In this document: positions 59,846 to 61,655 of the stretch, one piece after another
How the letters are laid out: each line of letters opens with the position of its first letter
Position numbering within the stretch: position 1 is the first letter of the stretch
Assembly (NCBI GenBank): GCA_016190625.1
Contig: JACPQF010000089.1
Span: forward strand, 1-61,655
DNA length: 61,655 nucleotides
Direction of reading: 5' to 3'
Source of the DNA: Chloroflexota bacterium
GTDB taxonomy: Bacteria; Chloroflexota; Dehalococcoidia; JACPQF01
Position numbers and translations under genes: made by a program
The notes under the pieces: generated by a model
What the model was told of the DNA's origin: nothing
The model's input: only the letters and a program-made list of their open reading frames with translations
Databases searched by the model: none

Positions 59846-60622
59846 ATGACGACAGTCACATGCGGACGATGCCGGGGCGACTTAGCCGATGGCGCTAGGA
59901 ATAGTATTCTGGCTGATGGGGTAGGTCAGCCGGTCTGCGGCGAGTGCAGGCGAACGTTGCTGGCTCAGTTTGCCGCGACTCTGGCCGTTCTTGGCCTCGG
60001 CGTGGCTCTGTCGTCGGTGGTGGTAGACATGCCCGCTGCCCTGTTCGTCGCCTTCGGCGGTGGCCTATTAGTAGTCGCGGGGATGGCATACCGCTGGGAG
60101 AGGGTTGAGGCGAGTGCCCTCTGGGCGCGGATAAGGGTAGAGGCCACCCCCTCTACTCTCTACCCTCTACCCTCTACCCTATCTCACGTAGCCATATTCG
60201 GCGCCTTGTTCTCGGCCTACTACGTGGCCAACCTGGCCTGCGGCGACTGGAATCCGCTGGCGGTGGGGTGCAACGGCACTTGCAAAACGGTCATGTGGGG
60301 ATCGCTTGGCAGCATGGCCCTTCTGTCGACTGCCTATATCATGGGCTACCGGAAGGCGGTTTGGCCGATGCTGGGAGTGGCGGTTGTCCAGAACTACCCT
60401 CACTGCCAGTGCGAAAACGGCTTCTACGTCCAGGCCTTGGGGGTACAGCCCCTCTGTCTGATAGTTCCCACGCTGGTGGGACTGACGAATCTGTGGATGA
60501 TGCGTATAGGGACGTTCAAGCCGGTGGGCTTTGCCCTGATTCTGTCCCTGCTGGCCGGCGCCTTCGCCGTGGCCATAGCGCATCGGCTGGGCAGTGAGAT
60601 ATTGATTGGCTCGGTGGGCTGA
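59846..60622 (+). CDS. Membrane protein with N-terminal zinc ribbon and Cys-rich loops
   Basis: About 258 residues. N-terminal CGRCRG and CGECRR form a zinc-ribbon pair; five or so helices follow (about 40-85 and from 115 on). The non-cytosolic or loop segments carry more cysteines: NLACGDWNPLAVGCNGTCKTVMW, HCQCENGFYVQ. No family is recognised; the Cys pattern may bind metal or form disulfides. A TACCCTC minirepeat inserts PSTLYPLPSTL in-frame (60154-60180). It lies between the methyltransferase and hicB. Confidence 0.55.
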   Translation: MTTVTCGRCRGDLADGARNSILADGVGQPVCGECRRTLLAQFAATLAVLGLGVALSSVVVDMPAALFVAFGGGLLVVAGMAYRWERVEASALWARIRVEATPSTLYPLPSTLSHVAIFGALFSAYYVANLACGDWNPLAVGCNGTCKTVMWGSLGSMALLSTAYIMGYRKAVWPMLGVAVVQNYPHCQCENGFYVQALGVQPLCLIVPTLVGLTNLWMMRIGTFKPVGFALILSLLAGAFAVAIAHRLGSEILIGSVG

Positions 60623-60681
60623 TTCGGACCGTATTCTAGCGGTCCAAGTGGGGACCTCAGGATGGTCTTAGAGGTGTTGCA

Positions 60682-60903
60682 ATGCGGATCCAGTTAACGG
60701 CGGTTTTCAAGAAAGTGCCAGAAGGCTACATCGGCTTTGTCGAAGAGCTTCCTGGTGCCAATACACAAGGTGACACACTCGAAGAGGCGAGGGCTAATCT
60801 TGAAGAGGCGGTTAGGATGGTCTTAGAGGCGAATCGCGAATCGAGCGAGGAAACGCTCCAAGGGACAGACGTAATAAAGGAACCATTGAGACTGTCCGCG
60901 TGA
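60682..60903 (+). CDS. hicB: HicB-family antitoxin, orphan
   Basis: A 73-residue single-domain HicB protein (RNase H-like fold: [45 protein letters not shown]). HicB normally neutralises the HicA mRNA interferase, whose gene lies just upstream or downstream. Here a HicA-like start overlaps the hicB stop (GTGA) but runs only about ten codons. So the antitoxin has lost its toxin, or the pair is now non-functional. It lies 33 nt before carB. Confidence 0.85.
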   Translation: MRIQLTAVFKKVPEGYIGFVEELPGANTQGDTLEEARANLEEAVRMVLEANRESSEETLQGTDVIKEPLRLSA

Positions 60904-60935
60904 AACGAGTCGACTTGATAAGACATGGAGCAACA
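60900..60935 (+). pseudogene. hicA toxin stub fused in frame to carB
   Basis: GTG 60900 overlaps the hicB stop and encodes [10 protein letters not shown], matching the typical start of HicA (M-K-R-x-D-L-I-R-H-L). Beyond this, the sequence goes directly and in frame into the carB start at 60936, so the rest of hicA is missing. This suggests a deletion that joined hicA to carB. Confidence 0.55.
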
Positions 60936-61655
60936 ATGGCAAAGATCAGCAAGGTATTGGTAATAGGTTCAGGCCCAATTGTGATCGGGCAGGCGGCGGA
61001 GTTCGACTACGCCGGCACGCAGGCGTGCAAGGCGCTGCGGGAGGAAGGGGTCACTTCCGTTCTCGTCAACTCCAATCCCGCCACCATCATGACCGACCAG
61101 GGCATTGCCGATATCGTCTACATCGAGCCGCTTACGGTCGAAGCGCTGGAGCGCGTCATCGAGCGAGAGCGCCCGGACGGCCTTCTGCCCACTCTGGGCG
61201 GGCAAACCGGCCTAAACCTTGCAGTCGATCTTGCCGACGCCGGCGTGCTCGATAGATTCGGGGTGAAGCTACTCGGTACCTCCCTCGATACCATACGCAA
61301 GGCGGAAGACCGGGAACTGTTCAAGAAGATGCTGGTGGACATCGGCGAGCCGGTCCCCGAAAGCATCATCGCGACCACCATCGCCGAGGCGCGCCAGTTC
61401 GCCGAGCAGATCGGCTTCCCCATTATCGTCCGACCCGCTTATACTCTTGGGGGAACCGGCGGCGGCATCTCTTTCAGTCCGGAGGACCTTCCCACGGTCG
61501 TGGGCAACGGCCTCGCCGCCAGCCCCATTCGCCAGGTGCTGGTGGAGCGCTGCGTCCTCGGCTGGAAGGAGATCGAGTACGAGGTCATGCGGGACGCCGC
61601 CGACAACTGCATAACCGTCTGCAACATGGAGAACATCGACCCCATGGGCGTGCAC
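60936..61655 (+). CDS. carB: Carbamoyl-phosphate synthase large subunit (5' part, cut by window edge)
   Basis: First 240 codons of about 1070. The start [38 protein letters not shown] is diagnostic; [25 protein letters not shown] and the ATP-grasp segment [17 protein letters not shown] follow. The enzyme uses two ATP and bicarbonate plus ammonia from CarA to make carbamoyl phosphate for pyrimidines and arginine (EC 6.3.5.5). The gene remains open at the right end. A GTG at 60900 would add 12 residues of hicA origin to the N-terminus. Confidence 0.95.
   Translation, partial: MAKISKVLVIGSGPIVIGQAAEFDYAGTQACKALREEGVTSVLVNSNPATIMTDQGIADIVYIEPLTVEALERVIERERPDGLLPTLGGQTGLNLAVDLADAGVLDRFGVKLLGTSLDTIRKAEDRELFKKMLVDIGEPVPESIIATTIAEARQFAEQIGFPIIVRPAYTLGGTGGGISFSPEDLPTVVGNGLAASPIRQVLVERCVLGWKEIEYEVMRDAADNCITVCNMENIDPMGVH

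Overview
This is a GC-rich bacterial chromosome segment with compact genes, many GTG/TTG starts and overlapping stop/start junctions. Gene content (MalT-type LuxR regulator, NfeD/slipin pair, family III CoA-transferases, Uma2 protein, Pro/Thr-rich LPXTG-type surface protein) and scattered GTAGGGGCGA-type hairpins fit an uncultured Chloroflexota. That assignment is inference; no rRNA or other taxonomic marker is in the window. Genetic code 11 applies: UGA is a normal stop in many genes here, with one striking apparent exception.

Layout. 1-138 is a cut-off copy of a small inverted-repeat element (MITE). 135-5917 holds two archaeal-type AAA ATPases, a MarR-controlled drug exporter and a Uma2 protein. 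6012-11680 is a histidine operon on the minus strand (hisS-like, hisG, hisD, hisC, hisB). 11830-13963 is an nfeD-slipin pair, followed by a tiny 24-codon transcription unit and birA. 15218-19389 is an operon of a Tat-lipoprotein solute-binding protein and two CoA-transferases, divergent from a MalT-like regulator (19664-22354). 22736-24711 holds small genes, one of them broken by the second MITE copy. 24769-31847 contains a CNNM/CorC protein, yvcK, gatB, another CoA-transferase and a QueG-like Fe-S protein. 32124-39536 holds redox enzymes, a rhodanese with two in-frame UGA codons at its Cys-x-Cys site, a lipid kinase, a 2-hydroxyacid dehydrogenase and a MerR-linked exporter. 39967-43029 is a single-chain type IIG restriction-modification enzyme. 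43239-46993 contains a secreted protein, an N-lobe-less Ser/Thr kinase remnant, and a DAHP synthase behind an aromatic-amino-acid leader peptide and attenuator. 47202-52638 has an M16 peptidase, a composite palindromic element, an AhpD-like protein, a tRNA-Gly disrupted by a palindrome, a GT39-like protein and an LPXTG-type protein. 52741-53028 is a DnaA-box cluster (candidate oriC). 54289-61655 is a PyrR-regulated operon: pyrR, two amidohydrolase-like genes, carA and the start of carB. carA and carB are split by an orphan DNA methyltransferase, a Cys-rich membrane protein, and hicB with a stub of hicA.

Gene logic. Amino-acid and pyrimidine synthesis are under RNA-level control (aromatic leader, PyrR attenuator). 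Exporters sit beside their own regulators (MarR, MerR). Small non-coding repeats have broken or remodelled genes: a membrane-protein gene and a tRNA carry insertions. hicA and the kinase are truncated by events whose cause is not visible. The most notable leads are the UGA-UGA rhodanese (possible selenoprotein), the aromatic leader peptide, the palindrome-invaded tRNA, the DnaA-box cluster, and the two unrelated ATPases that share one promoter/palindrome architecture.
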